NCBI GenBank assembly: GCA_018056245.1 | Contig: JAGPFZ010000013.1 | Span: forward strand, 10,424-50,855 | Direction of reading: 5' to 3' | From: Bacteroidales bacterium | GTDB lineage: Bacteria > Bacteroidota > Bacteroidia > Bacteroidales > VadinHA17 | Length of the DNA: 40,432 bases | In this document: positions 1-8,673 of the stretch, piece by piece | Position numbering within the stretch: the stretch's first letter is position 1 | How the letters are laid out: each line of letters opens with the position of its first letter | Notes under the pieces: generated by a model | The model's input: the letters and a program-made list of their open reading frames with translations, nothing else | What the model was told of the DNA's origin: nothing | Database searches by the model: none | Made by a program: the position numbers and the translations under genes

Positions 1-264
1 CTTGTTCGCCAGACAAAAGAGCAGGAACTTGCCGATATGAGCAAACGTATTCAGGATTTCCAGCTTCAGGCTCAAAACCAGCTTCAGGAAGAACAAACAA
101 ATCTGACTCGCCCTATTTTTGAAAAAGTTGACAAGGCTATAAGAGATGTTGGAAAAGAAGGAGGATTTATTTATGTTTTTGATGCAACACAATTGCGCTA
201 TTTTGACGAAACAAAAAGCATAAATATCATGCCACAGGTTAAGGCAAAACTTGGTATTAAATAA
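1..264 (+). CDS. OmpH/Skp-family periplasmic chaperone (C-terminal part)
   Basis: The frame is open from the first base, so the gene begins upstream and only about 87 codons are visible. The visible part is a glutamine-rich amphipathic helix (QDFQLQAQNQLQEEQ) followed by the closing OmpH segment with FIYVFDATQLRYFD and the terminal PQVKAKLGIK. Members of this family are trimeric 'jellyfish' chaperones that hold unfolded outer-membrane proteins in the periplasm. In Bacteroidota, ompH genes commonly sit just before murI, as here. A strong terminator follows at 283-325, so the transcript probably ends before murI. A second, unlinked OmpH gene lies at 9797. The internal ATG at 37 is not the true start. 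Family call is firm; the number of upstream paralogues cannot be seen. Confidence 0.85.
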   Translation, partial: LVRQTKEQELADMSKRIQDFQLQAQNQLQEEQTNLTRPIFEKVDKAIRDVGKEGGFIYVFDATQLRYFDETKSINIMPQVKAKLGIK

Positions 265-282
265 ACAGTAGGCTGACGATGC

Positions 283-325
283 AGGGCATCTGCTGGTAAT
301 AATTGGTGGATGCCCTCTTTTTTTT
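283..325 (+). terminator. Rho-independent terminator after ompH
   Basis: An 8-bp perfect stem (AGGGCATC at 283-290 pairing with GATGCCCT at 309-316) is followed by C and a run of eight or more T. It lies 19 bases after the ompH stop and before murI. Confidence 0.8.
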
Positions 326-394
326 GCAAATGGTTAAATAGTTTATTTTATCAATATTTATAAAATAGAAAATTAATTAAAGTAGCATCTGGCT

Positions 395-1198
395 GTGGAC
401 GAAAGACCTATTGGTATATTTGACTCCGGCGTTGGAGGTTTGACCGTAGCCCATGCAATCAAACAAATATTACCGGGCGAAACTCTGCTTTATTTTGGCG
501 ACACTGCACATTTACCTTATGGCGACAAATCGGCTGAAGCTATTAGGCAATATTCCGAAAAAATAGTCGAATATCTTCTAAGTTTCAATGCTAAGGCAAT
601 ACTCATAGCCTGCAATTCAGCTTCAGCTTCGGCTTATGGTTATCTGAAAGAAAAATTTGGAGAACGTACGGTTATTATGGATGTTATAACTCCGGTTATT
701 GATTATATAGTTAGCCGGAATTATCATAAAATAGGTGTAATAGGCACAAAACGTACAATAACTTCAGGCATTTACAGAAATACACTGGCTGAAAAATCAC
801 CTGGCACGGAAGTGATTTCACTGGCCACACCTTTGCTTGTTCCTATGATTGAAGAAGGTTTTATCTATGATGAAATTAGTAATTTAATAATCAGAGCTTA
901 TCTTTCGAATGAGGCTTTTATTGGCATTGAGGCTCTGATTCTCGGTTGTACTCACTATCCTATAATTCGAAATCAGATAGGTAAATTCTTTGATTTTGAT
1001 ATTGATATTATTGATTCCTCAAAGATTGTCTCGGCCGCTTTCAAACAAATGCTCTATTCGAATAACCTTTTGCATGATGGAGGAGGCTACGGCAATGACA
1101 AATTCATAGTTTCAGATTATACTGATTATTTTGGTAAAATAGCAAGAATGTTTTTTGAAAAGGATATTCATCTTGAAAAGGCCGACATCTGGGCATGA
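395..1198 (+). CDS. murI: Glutamate racemase
   Basis: Converts L-glutamate to D-glutamate for peptidoglycan synthesis, in the cytoplasm, without a cofactor. The N-terminus has the family signature IGIFDSGVGGLTV. The two catalytic cysteines are visible: Cys73 in IACNSASA (many members have CNTA) and Cys185 in LILGCTHYP. Length (267 aa) is normal. The start is GTG at 395; no ATG lies near the conserved N-terminus. It sits after ompH but behind a terminator, so it probably has its own promoter in the AT-rich leader 326-394. A hairpin follows the gene, and fabD converges on it from the other strand. Identification is secure. Confidence 0.95.
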   Translation: MDERPIGIFDSGVGGLTVAHAIKQILPGETLLYFGDTAHLPYGDKSAEAIRQYSEKIVEYLLSFNAKAILIACNSASASAYGYLKEKFGERTVIMDVITPVIDYIVSRNYHKIGVIGTKRTITSGIYRNTLAEKSPGTEVISLATPLLVPMIEEGFIYDEISNLIIRAYLSNEAFIGIEALILGCTHYPIIRNQIGKFFDFDIDIIDSSKIVSAAFKQMLYSNNLLHDGGGYGNDKFIVSDYTDYFGKIARMFFEKDIHLEKADIWA

Positions 1199-1232
1199 AA
1201 ATAGATTTATTGACTTCTTTGTTTCGAATGAT

Positions 1233-1264
1233 AACCAAAATAATATTATGCATTTTGGTTTCGT
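1233..1264 (+). terminator. Probable murI terminator
   Basis: A 9-bp inverted repeat (AACCAAAAT at 1233-1241, ATTTTGGTT at 1252-1260) lies between the convergent murI and fabD genes. The stem is AT-rich and the T-tract is short and interrupted, so this is a moderate call. It may serve both strands. Confidence 0.45.
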
Positions 1265-1356
1265 TAAAAGACTAAAATAACTTAAGTTCGCACATAAAAT
1301 AAAATTATGCCTGCGCGATAATATGTTCTATTACTATAGAATATTTAACCTGTAAA

Positions 1357-2238
1357 TCAAACAACAATACTTTCTGTAACCGCATCCCTGTTTATCTTCT
1401 TTATCAATCCCTGCAGCACATTTCCAGGTCCTGCTTCTGTGAAACTTGTTGCACCTGCTTTTATCATGTTAATTATTGTTTGGCTCCATCTTACAGGCGA
1501 GGTTAATTGCATTACCAGATTGGCTTTTATCTCCTCAGGGTCAGTTGAAGGTTTTGCATTGACATTCTGGAATACAGGGCAAATAGGTTTTTGGAAATAA
1601 GTACTGTTTATTGCTTCTTCGAGTTCTTTTCTTGCAGGTTCCATTAGTGGCGAGTGAAAAGCTCCGCCTACAGAAAGCTTCAATGCACGTTTAGCCCCTC
1701 TCGATTTAAGTATCTCAATTGCACGATCTATTGCCTCATTGGTGCCGGAGATTACAATCTGCCCCGGGCTGTTATAATTTGCCGGTACTACTTCTCCATT
1801 GAATTCGGCACATACCTCCTCAACTATATTGTCGTCGAGTCCCAGTATTGCCGCCATTGTTGATGGGTTCATTTCACATGCCTTCTGCATGGCAGTAGCT
1901 CTGGTAAAAATAAGCTTCAGCCCGTCTTCGAAGGTTATAGTATGATTGGCAACAAGAGCTGAAAACTCTCCAAGTGAGTGCCCTGCCACCATATCAGGTT
2001 TAAAAGAATCACCTAACACCGATGTTATTATTACAGAGTGCAGGAATATCGCAGGTTGAGTTACTTTTGTCTGCCTCAGATCTTCCTCACTTCCATTAAA
2101 CATTATATCGGATATCCTGAATCCAACAATTGAGTTTGCTTTTTCAAAAAGCTCTCTTGCCAATGGATATTTTTCATAGAGGTCTTTGCCCATACCCGGA
2201 TATTGAGAACCTTGTCCGGGGAAAACATAAGCTTTCAT
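1357..2238 (-). CDS. fabD: Malonyl-CoA:ACP transacylase
   Basis: Transfers malonyl groups from CoA to acyl carrier protein, supplying type II fatty-acid elongation. Visible signatures are the oxyanion loop FPGQGSQ (residues 7-12), the nucleophile Ser88 in AGHSLGE, Arg113 in FTRATAMQ (binds the malonyl carboxylate) and the catalytic His195 in GGAFHSPLME. At 293 aa it has standard single-domain FabD length. The ATG at 2238 gives MKAYVFPGQG, the canonical N-terminus. It is transcribed in the same direction as the upstream folE, 55 bases away, and may share its transcript, though the two are not functionally linked. Identification is secure. Confidence 0.95.
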   Translation of the reverse strand: MKAYVFPGQGSQYPGMGKDLYEKYPLARELFEKANSIVGFRISDIMFNGSEEDLRQTKVTQPAIFLHSVIITSVLGDSFKPDMVAGHSLGEFSALVANHTITFEDGLKLIFTRATAMQKACEMNPSTMAAILGLDDNIVEEVCAEFNGEVVPANYNSPGQIVISGTNEAIDRAIEILKSRGAKRALKLSVGGAFHSPLMEPARKELEEAINSTYFQKPICPVFQNVNAKPSTDPEEIKANLVMQLTSPVRWSQTIINMIKAGATSFTEAGPGNVLQGLIKKINRDAVTESIVV

Positions 2239-2293
2239 ATAAATTCAGGTTTTTGATAAAGAAATATTAAAAAGGCGTAAAAATAGAAAAAAA

Positions 2294-2941
2294 TCAATGC
2301 AGCCTCGTTCCAATAAGGTGCATAAATTCTTCTCTTGTTCTGAAGTCATCAAGAAAGCATCCTGTAAAAGCAGATGTAGTGGTAACCGAATTTTGTTTCT
2401 GAGCTCCTCTTATCTGCATACACAAATGCTCGGCTTCAATAACTACAGCCACTCCAAGCGGCTGTAGGCACTCATGGATACAATCACTTATCTGTACGGT
2501 AAGCCTTTCCTGCACCTGTAGCCTGCGGCTGAATGCCTCCACCACACGAGCTATCTTGCTTAAGCCGGTTATGTATTCGTTGGGAATATATGCCACATGA
2601 GCCCGACCGAAAAACGGCAGCATGTGATGCTCGCACAGCGAGTAAATGTCTATGTCTTTTACCAGCACCATGTGTTTATAGTCTTCTCTGAATTTTGCCG
2701 AGTTAATTATCTGGCAGGCATCCTGCTGATAGCCCATCGTCATGAAGTAAAGAGTTTTTGCAACCCTTTCAGGCGTTTTCAGCAAACCTTCACGATCAGG
2801 GTCTTCACCAAGTAAGCTTAATATTTTGCGATAATAACCTGCTATTTCTTCAACATTTTCTTTGTTCCATTGCTCGATTTTCAGATAACCCGATTTTTTT
2901 TCTTCAATACCGTTTTCAATTTCTTTAATTTTTTTTGCCAT
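2294..2941 (-). CDS. folE: GTP cyclohydrolase I, type 1
   Basis: Converts GTP to 7,8-dihydroneopterin triphosphate, the first step to folate and pterins. Zinc ligands are Cys103 and His106 in [10 protein letters not shown], and Cys174 in EHLCMQIRG. The substrate segment [17 protein letters not shown] and the C-terminal SAFTGCF are typical. Length 215 aa. The first roughly 28 residues ([16 protein letters not shown]) are a charged extension, common in this family and not conserved, so a slightly later start cannot be ruled out. The region upstream is a 410-base divergent spacer shared with mqnB. Identification is secure. Confidence 0.95.
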   Translation of the reverse strand: MAKKIKEIENGIEEKKSGYLKIEQWNKENVEEIAGYYRKILSLLGEDPDREGLLKTPERVAKTLYFMTMGYQQDACQIINSAKFREDYKHMVLVKDIDIYSLCEHHMLPFFGRAHVAYIPNEYITGLSKIARVVEAFSRRLQVQERLTVQISDCIHECLQPLGVAVVIEAEHLCMQIRGAQKQNSVTTTSAFTGCFLDDFRTREEFMHLIGTRLH

Positions 2942-3137
2942 AATATTAATTGTTAATATTTTATTTCAGTTATTTGTGCGAAAAAATTTTAAAACTTATA
3001 AAAGTGGTTTATATTAAATAAATTTCATTTTAAACCAGAAACTAATCCCCTTGAATGCCTCCTAATACTTAAGTCGGAGGAAAACCTTAGCTTTGGAAAG
3101 GAGAAGATAAAAGCACGTTTACGAGTAATTCATACCT

Positions 3138-3177
3138 TATATCCATATTATTAACTCTATATCCATATTATTAACTC
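3138..3177. repeat. Perfect 20-bp tandem duplication
   Basis: Two head-to-tail identical copies of TATATCCATATTATTAACTC occupy 3138-3157 and 3158-3177. With only two copies and no dyad it looks like replication slippage. The exact identity suggests the event is recent. Confidence 0.85.
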
Positions 3178-3291
3178 TTTTTATAATTTTTCCAAAGTTA
3201 TATACTATATATTGTTTTAAAAGTAGAAATATTCAATGACATTTTTAGAATTTCAAGAAATATTGTTGATTTTGAGGGACTCAAGTTTATT

Positions 3292-3299
3292 TATTTTCG
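3292..3299 (+). promoter_or_regulatory. Candidate -7 element for the mqnB operon
   Basis: TATTTTCG resembles the Bacteroidota -7 element TAnnTTTG with one change. A TTTG at 3271-3274 could be the -33 element, but the 17-base spacer is shorter than the usual 19-21. The position, 52 bases before mqnB, fits. Confidence 0.35.
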
Positions 3300-3351
3300 T
3301 AAAAAAAACAATAAATTGCAATTTTAAGTTTTAACAATAAGAAATTATTCT

Positions 3352-4020
3352 ATGAAAATATTAATAGTATTTGCAACCAGAGAAGAGTCCGATATTTTGA
3401 AAAAACCCGGGTTTACCGATTTAGATAAACTTATTTATGGGCCTCATGAAATTTCGGCGCTGGTTACAGGAGTTGGTTCAGTTCAAACAGTCTGGCACGT
3501 GAAACACTATTTTTCCATGGTTAACAAACCCGACCTGGCGATAAATATCGGTATTGCAGGCTCTTTCACTGATGAAATACCTGTCGGAGACGTAGTGATG
3601 CCTGTTTCTGATTCTTTTGCGGATATGGGAATTGAAACAAGAGAAGGTTTCATACCTCTCAAAGAGATGGGCATAGTAAAAGTTGAAGAATGTCCTTTTG
3701 TTACTGACAGAATATACTGTATTAATAATTATATGAGAAAAATAGCTCATAAGTTACGAACTGTTAGGGCAATTACTGTAAATACGGTAACAGGTACAGA
3801 CGAGAGAGCAGAAAAACTACGATTCCTCTTTAATCCGGATATTGAAACGATGGAGGGTGCTGCATTTTTTTATACATGTATTATGGAAAATGTACCATAT
3901 ATAGCTTTACGAGCTGTTTCAAATTTTGTTGGAGAAAGAAGAAGTGAAAGCTGGGATATGCCTCTTGCACTAAAAAGACTTAGAAATAAGCTTAATGAAA
4001 TATTACTTTTAATAAAGTAA
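3352..4020 (+). CDS. mqnB: Futalosine hydrolase
   Basis: Cleaves futalosine to hypoxanthine and dehypoxanthinyl futalosine in the futalosine route to menaquinone. It belongs to the MTA/SAH-nucleosidase (PNP/UDP) fold: ILIVFATREES at the N-terminus, LAINIGIAGSF for ribose binding, and TMEGAAFFYTC near residue 170, carrying the purine-nucleosidase Met-Glu pair. The C-terminal RAVSNFVGERRSESWD is typical of MqnB rather than of MTA/SAH nucleosidase. Length 222 aa. mqnD begins 4 bases downstream, which supports the MqnB assignment over a generic nucleosidase. mqnA, mqnC and mqnE are not in this window. Confidence 0.9.
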   Translation: MKILIVFATREESDILKKPGFTDLDKLIYGPHEISALVTGVGSVQTVWHVKHYFSMVNKPDLAINIGIAGSFTDEIPVGDVVMPVSDSFADMGIETREGFIPLKEMGIVKVEECPFVTDRIYCINNYMRKIAHKLRTVRAITVNTVTGTDERAEKLRFLFNPDIETMEGAAFFYTCIMENVPYIALRAVSNFVGERRSESWDMPLALKRLRNKLNEILLLIK

Positions 4021-4024
4021 TTAT

Positions 4025-4852
4025 ATGAAACTTTCTCTGGGTTTTTCTCCCTGTCCGAACGACACATTTATTTTTGGTGCTATGGCACTTGGAAAAGTAG
4101 ATACTGAAGGGCTTGAATTCGATTATTTCCTTGCCGATGTTGAACAACTTAATTGTAAAGCTTTTGAAGGTAAAACGGATATTCTTAAATTAAGTTATCA
4201 TGCTTATACATATGTAGCTGAAAACTATCTGATATTAGATGCCGGAAGTGCCATCGGGCGAGGTAATGGTCCCCTTCTGATAAGCAAGAAAGAAATCAAA
4301 ATGGATGAAATGCCGCTTCTTACTATTGCTATCCCTGGAAAATATACTACTGCAAATTTGCTTTTCAGTATTTATTGCCCTGAAGCGTTAAATAAAAAAG
4401 TTTATCTTTTTTCTGAAATACCTGATGTATTACTTAAAGAAGAAGCTGACGCCGGAATTATTATCCATGAAACAAGATTTACCTATCATGAAAAAGGTCT
4501 AAAAAAAATTACAGATCTAGGAGAATTTTGGGAAAAACTGACCGGTCTACCTGTGCCTTTAGGTGCAATAACAGTAAATAGGTCGTTGTCAGAAGATATT
4601 TCTCAAAAAGTCAATAGAATAATAAAAAGAAGCATAGAATATGCATATAAAAATCCGGATTTTTCTTTCAATTTTGTACGTCAGTATGCAAAGGAAACCG
4701 ATCCCGATGTGATAAGAAGTCATATAAAACTATACGTAAATAAATATACTTATAGCATGGGAAGGGAAGGCAGAGAGGCTGTGGAAAAATTTTTTTCGAC
4801 AGCCATGAATGCTGGTGTTATCCCTGATCTGCCGGAAAGGGTTTTTCTTTAA
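4025..4852 (+). CDS. mqnD: 1,4-dihydroxy-6-naphthoate synthase
   Basis: Converts cyclic dehypoxanthinyl futalosine to 1,4-dihydroxy-6-naphthoate in menaquinone biosynthesis. The protein has the MqnA/MqnD periplasmic-binding-protein-like fold. The N-terminal LSLGFSPCPNDTFIFGAM is diagnostic, KLSYHAYTYV lies near residue 57, and GSAIGRGNGPLL and the PVPLGAITVNRSL segment are typical. Length 275 aa. It starts 4 bases after mqnB and is clearly in the same operon. Together they show that this organism makes menaquinone by the futalosine pathway, at least in part. Menaquinone is the expected partner of the Na+-NQR encoded at 12.3 kb. Confidence 0.95.
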   Translation: MKLSLGFSPCPNDTFIFGAMALGKVDTEGLEFDYFLADVEQLNCKAFEGKTDILKLSYHAYTYVAENYLILDAGSAIGRGNGPLLISKKEIKMDEMPLLTIAIPGKYTTANLLFSIYCPEALNKKVYLFSEIPDVLLKEEADAGIIIHETRFTYHEKGLKKITDLGEFWEKLTGLPVPLGAITVNRSLSEDISQKVNRIIKRSIEYAYKNPDFSFNFVRQYAKETDPDVIRSHIKLYVNKYTYSMGREGREAVEKFFSTAMNAGVIPDLPERVFL

Positions 4853-4889
4853 CTTGCTTTTGTTTAATTTTACAGTAAAAATAGTTAAA

Positions 4890-5462
4890 ATGGATTTTTC
4901 GGAGTTAGTTGCTAAATGCAGAAGTTATCGCAGGTTTAATGAATCTGTAAGAATTGAATATGATTTTTTGAAAAAGCTGATCGGATATGCAAGACTTTCA
5001 CCTTCGGCATCAAACAAACAACCGTTGAAATTTTTGTTATATAATTCACCCTCCGACTGCGATAAGATATTCCCATGTACCAATTGGGCAGGTTATCTTT
5101 CCGACTGGCATGGACCTGAACCAGGGGAAAGACCAACTGCTTATATTATCATCCTTGGTGATACTAAAATTTCAGACTTTTTCGGAATTGACCCTGGAAT
5201 AGCAGCACAGAGTATAAAGTTAGGAGCTACCGAAGCAGGCTTTGGCGGCTGCATGATAGCATCAATTGAAAAAAAACAATTACGAAGCGAACTTCAAATA
5301 CCTGAGCAGTATGAAATACTACTGATAATAGCGCTTGGCAAACCGGTTGAAAAAGTTGTTATTGAGGATATAAAAAACAATGATGTAAAATACTGGCGCG
5401 ACGAAAATGAAATTCATCATGTTCCAAAAAGAACAATTGATGAACTTATTCTTAAGTTATGA
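4890..5462 (+). CDS. Nitroreductase-family FMN oxidoreductase
   Basis: A 190-aa protein of the NAD(P)H/FMN nitroreductase fold. Family features are the N-terminal CRSYRRF (FMN phosphate-binding arginines), SPSASNKQP, the long helix GIAAQSIKLGATEAGFGGC and the closing strand ILLIIALGKPVE. I chose the ATG at 4890 because the family begins with MDFSELVAKCRSYRRF. The frame is open back to 4809, but that would add 27 residues overlapping mqnD. It lies 37 bases after mqnD and is probably co-transcribed. A role in menaquinone synthesis is not known for this family; natural substrates are usually quinones or nitro-compounds. The specific substrate is unknown. Confidence 0.8.
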   Translation: MDFSELVAKCRSYRRFNESVRIEYDFLKKLIGYARLSPSASNKQPLKFLLYNSPSDCDKIFPCTNWAGYLSDWHGPEPGERPTAYIIILGDTKISDFFGIDPGIAAQSIKLGATEAGFGGCMIASIEKKQLRSELQIPEQYEILLIIALGKPVEKVVIEDIKNNDVKYWRDENEIHHVPKRTIDELILKL

Positions 5463-5472
5463 AAAAAACTTT

Positions 5473-6384
5473 TTATCCCTTGTAAAAAATTGCTTTTATT
5501 ATATGACTTGCAATTTTTGGATTTTCTTTCAGACGGCGAGTTGAATAATTGAACCATTCTTTCCCGAAAGGTACATAAACACGCATTGTATGTCCCTCAT
5601 TAACAATACTTTCTCTTAACTTTGGAGTTACTCCGTAAAGCATCTGGAACTCATACATGTTTTTCGGTACATTATATTTCTTTATAAGATTATATGCTCC
5701 TTCGACAAGTGGCTTGTCGTGTGTGGCAATTCCGACAAATATTTTTTTGCTGAGCATCAGCTCAAGATCTTCAAGATAATGAGCATTTATCTCTTCATAC
5801 TTTTTATAGGCAATTGAAGCCGGTTCAACATAAATACCCTTACAAAGCCTGAAATTCAAAGGTGATTCCGGAGTATGAATTTCTAACATTTTTTCGATAT
5901 CACTATAAGTGCGATGAAGATATGCCTGAAGAACCAGTCCGACACTTTTTGGGAACTCAGCTTTTAACCTCCTGTAAAGCTCTATTTCCATATCTGTGCA
6001 TGTTGAGTCTTCCATATCAATTCTAATGAAGCTATTTACTGAAGCTGCCTTTGCAACAATTTCACGGATATGATTATAGCAGATTTCCCTGTCAATAAGG
6101 AGCCCAAAACTTGAAGGTTTAAGTGAAAAATTACCGTCTATTCCATTGCTGATTGTAAAATCTATTAGATTTAAATATTCTTTTTTATTCCTTTCAGCTT
6201 CATCCAGGTTTTTTATGAATTCACCAAGCACGTCGAGCGTAACTTTTATTTTCTGATTATTAAGCTCTTTAGAAACACGCATGGCATCCTCTATTGTTTC
6301 ACCGGCTATGTACGACTTTGAAAAAATCCAGATGAACTTTTTTGGAAAGTAGGGCAGAATAGAAGAAATGAGTTTATTTATCAT
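5473..6384 (-). CDS. Proline dehydrogenase (monofunctional)
   Basis: Oxidises L-proline to pyrroline-5-carboxylate with FAD, passing electrons to the quinone pool. It is a stand-alone (beta/alpha)8 PRODH domain of 303 aa, without the P5C-dehydrogenase part of PutA. Recognisable pieces are GETIEDAMRVSKEL near the start, VGLVLQAYLHRT, FRLCKGIYVEP with the active-site Arg-Leu-Cys-Lys, VGIATHDKPLV and the C-terminal EFQMLYGVTP and MRVYVPFGKEWFNYSTRRL. The last contains the substrate-binding YxxRR. It converges on the mqn operon with only 10 bases between stops. A TACCTTCG -7-like element lies upstream on the minus strand. Confidence 0.92.
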   Translation of the reverse strand: MINKLISSILPYFPKKFIWIFSKSYIAGETIEDAMRVSKELNNQKIKVTLDVLGEFIKNLDEAERNKKEYLNLIDFTISNGIDGNFSLKPSSFGLLIDREICYNHIREIVAKAASVNSFIRIDMEDSTCTDMEIELYRRLKAEFPKSVGLVLQAYLHRTYSDIEKMLEIHTPESPLNFRLCKGIYVEPASIAYKKYEEINAHYLEDLELMLSKKIFVGIATHDKPLVEGAYNLIKKYNVPKNMYEFQMLYGVTPKLRESIVNEGHTMRVYVPFGKEWFNYSTRRLKENPKIASHIIKAIFYKG

Positions 6385-6414
6385 TTTAAGTAAGTTTTTA
6401 ATGTTAATAAACTG

Positions 6415-6422
6415 CGAAGGTA
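6415..6422 (-). promoter_or_regulatory. Candidate -7 element for proline dehydrogenase
   Basis: Read on the minus strand this is TACCTTCG, one base from the Bacteroidota consensus TAnnTTTG. It lies 31 bases upstream of the start codon. The nearest TTG-like -33 element is about 23 bases further upstream, slightly long. Confidence 0.4.
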
Positions 6423-6609
6423 AAAATTACTTTTAAATCTTAATGCAATCAATTTTTACTTATAAAATTTATCAATGTAATTTTATAATTTTTCCCGACC
6501 TTTGTTATATTGAAATAATGAGTTTAATTCATCCGTTAATTTTATAAACATTTTTTTAAACAGTGCAACCATTGCGGTTATATGGTTGTCTTAAAATTGT
6601 CGAAAGCAA

Positions 6610-7188
6610 ATGTTGAGTGACGTAGAGATAATTGAAGGTTGTTCCCGTCACGAGAGGAAGGCGCAACAGATGCTATACGACAGATATTCACATCTGTTGT
6701 TAGGTGTATGTATGCGCTATGCAGGCGACAAGGCTGAAGCAGAAGATATGCTACAGGAAACATTTCTGAAAATATTCTTTAATATAAAAGATTATTCAGG
6801 AACGGGTTCTTTCATAGGCTGGATAAGAAAAATTGCGGTAAACACTGCGATAACCTCGTATCATAAAAACCTGAAGCATAGATATAATATTGATGTTGAA
6901 GAATACGTGTCAATAGAAACAGGAGCAGAAAGTTTTGAGGAAGATATGTTTACCGCTGATGAGCTCATTATAGTTTTAAATGAGCTTTCGCCTGGCTATA
7001 GGATGGTATTTAATCTGTATGCCATTGAAGGTTATAAACACAAAGAAATTTCGGAGATGCTTGGTATCGATATAAATACTTCCAAATCACAATATAGCAG
7101 GGCAAAAGCTGTTATACGCGAAAAACTCGAGATACTTAGAACAATAAAGAAAAATTATCCTGCTTCCAATAACAATAATAATAAGTAA
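6610..7188 (+). CDS. ECF RNA polymerase sigma factor
   Basis: A 192-aa group IV sigma factor. Region 2 spans about residues 10-80, with YDRYSHLLLGVCMRYAGD, the core-binding EAEDMLQETFLKIF and the melting segment GSFIGWIRKIAVNTAIT. Region 4 spans about 120-175, with LSPGYRMVFNLYAIEGYKHKEISEMLGI forming the helix-turn-helix that reads the -35 element. There is no region 1 or 3, as expected for ECF factors. The next gene, 28 bases downstream, is a single-pass membrane protein with a short cytoplasmic N-terminus, the layout of an anti-sigma factor. The third gene is PorP/SprF-like. This suggests an envelope/T9SS-responsive regulon, which is an inference from context. Confidence 0.9.
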   Translation: MLSDVEIIEGCSRHERKAQQMLYDRYSHLLLGVCMRYAGDKAEAEDMLQETFLKIFFNIKDYSGTGSFIGWIRKIAVNTAITSYHKNLKHRYNIDVEEYVSIETGAESFEEDMFTADELIIVLNELSPGYRMVFNLYAIEGYKHKEISEMLGIDINTSKSQYSRAKAVIREKLEILRTIKKNYPASNNNNNK

Positions 7189-7216
7189 TAGGGCATTGGG
7201 CAGCAACAAAAAAAAT

Positions 7217-8494
7217 ATGGACATTGAGGAGCTTTTCAGGAGCAAGCTTGAAAATGCAGAAGTAATTCCTGATGCAGCAGTAAAGCAGACTCTCATGAAG
7301 AGGCTGGCAAAAAAAGAGTTTATGCATTTTAATCCGGCAAAATTAAATATCTATTATCTGGCCGGGGCTTCAGTGGCTATTGCTGCTCTTACGTTTCTCT
7401 TTTTGACAGGATCGGCTAAAAAACAATCAGACAATAATATAGAGGTTAATAAAGAAATCGAATCTGATTCTATTTCGCTAATAAATGCCCCATCCCCTGA
7501 ACAGGTCGAAATTAAAAAAGAAACTTACAAACAACGCGAAGCCTTTGATATTCAAGAACGTGTGAAAATTTTTTCGGAAACAACAGCGGTGGATATGATT
7601 AAGGCTCCGGCAACAGTAACCGACACATTAAGAAAGACAGAAGCATCTGTGAACATTTCGGAAGGTTTATTGAATACAAATCTTCGCATGAACATAACCG
7701 CATCTTTTATGGCTGTCCCTTCCGAAGGCTGCATACCGTTAAAAGTAAAATTCAGTAATACTTCAACAGGTTTCAATTCATGTGAATGGTCATTTGGCGA
7801 TGGCGGAACCTCATCCATTAAAGAACCGGAATGGGTATATAACATACCAGGAGAATATACGGTCACACTTAAAATATTCGGAACAGACGGGAATTCATCT
7901 TATGCAACCGGGAAAATAAAAGTTAATGCATCCCCTTCGGCTCGATTCGACATCCAGGTATCAGAACGTGAATCTGCAGATAATGAAATAAGACTTATTA
8001 ACTATTCCGATAATGCAGTAAGATATAAGTGGGATTTTGGCGATGGTAAAACTTCAACGGCATTCGAACCTGTTCATCAATATGAAAAATCGGGTAAATA
8101 TAATATCAAATTAATTGTATGGAACGATAAAGGATGTGCTGATACAGCTTCAATTATATATTCTTCTGGAAGTTCAGCATATTATATTGAGTTTCCTAAT
8201 GCTCTAATACCTAATATGCAAGGTCCCACTGGTGGATATTATTCCGCCTCGAGCGATGCTTCGGCTCATATTTTTCACCCTGTTGCAAATGGAGTTGTTG
8301 ACTATAACCTGAAGATATTCAGCCGAACCGGAGTGTTGATATTCGAAACCAGTGATATAAACATAGGATGGGATGGCTACAACAAGGGTAACCTCTGCGA
8401 ACCTGGTGTCTATATCTGGAAGGTAAGCGGACGATATAAAAACGGCGAAACTTTCACCAAAACAGGAGATGTGATTCTTATAAAAGATAGATGA
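7217..8494 (+). CDS. Membrane-anchored PKD/CHU_C protein, candidate anti-sigma factor
   Basis: A 425-aa protein from ATG 7217 (an in-frame TTG at 7196 is the alternative). Residues 1-42 are charged and cytoplasmic (DIEELFRSKLENAEV). Residues about 44-65 form one membrane helix (YYLAGASVAIAALTFLFL). A linker of about 90 residues follows. Two PKD domains come next, each with the WxFGDG core (CEWSFGDGG near 190, KWDFGDGKTS near 270). The C-terminal 110 residues match the gliding-motility-associated/CHU_C type: FPNALIPN, LKIFSRTGVLIFET, GWDGYNKG, GVYIWKV. CHU_C domains normally lie at the end of T9SS cargo with a cleavable signal peptide. Here there is an uncleaved anchor and a cytoplasmic tail right after a sigma factor gene, the geometry of an anti-sigma factor. 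Function is inferred. Confidence 0.75.
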   Translation: MDIEELFRSKLENAEVIPDAAVKQTLMKRLAKKEFMHFNPAKLNIYYLAGASVAIAALTFLFLTGSAKKQSDNNIEVNKEIESDSISLINAPSPEQVEIKKETYKQREAFDIQERVKIFSETTAVDMIKAPATVTDTLRKTEASVNISEGLLNTNLRMNITASFMAVPSEGCIPLKVKFSNTSTGFNSCEWSFGDGGTSSIKEPEWVYNIPGEYTVTLKIFGTDGNSSYATGKIKVNASPSARFDIQVSERESADNEIRLINYSDNAVRYKWDFGDGKTSTAFEPVHQYEKSGKYNIKLIVWNDKGCADTASIIYSSGSSAYYIEFPNALIPNMQGPTGGYYSASSDASAHIFHPVANGVVDYNLKIFSRTGVLIFETSDINIGWDGYNKGNLCEPGVYIWKVSGRYKNGETFTKTGDVILIKDR

Positions 8495-8673
8495 CTATTT
8501 AAGAAAGTTTTTTATCTGAATTTTATCAAAGAAATTCTTACTTTCATCCATTAATAATGAGTATTTGTTAAAAATATTCATTTTTTTTGTACCCTTTATA
8601 TGGAAAATACGTTTAACAAAGTAAATAAAATTCAAATAAATGATTATTTTCGTTATACAAAATATTTCCTGAT

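Larger units (their letters stand above)
2942..3351. other. Divergent intergenic region folE/mqnB
   Basis: This 410-base spacer holds no gene I can support. It contains a perfect 20-bp tandem duplication (3138-3177), a weak CCTCC/GGAGG hairpin (3058-3080), and a candidate promoter element just before mqnB. A 51-codon stop-free frame starting at 3002 has no start codon and no family I recognise. Confidence 0.5.

Noticed and set aside
3002..3155. About 51 codons open in the folE/mqnB spacer (contains LECLLILKSEENLSFGKEK)
   Set aside because: No start codon, no recognisable family, and the end runs into the tandem duplication. A chance frame or very old relic; not supportable as a gene.
3138..3177. 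Possible CRISPR-like repeat
   Set aside because: Only two copies, directly adjacent with no spacer and no cas genes.
7196..7216. TTG start seven codons upstream for the PKD/CHU_C protein
   Set aside because: The added residues are uncharacteristic, and the ATG at 7217 follows directly with a typical anti-sigma-like N-terminus. Kept as an alternative only.
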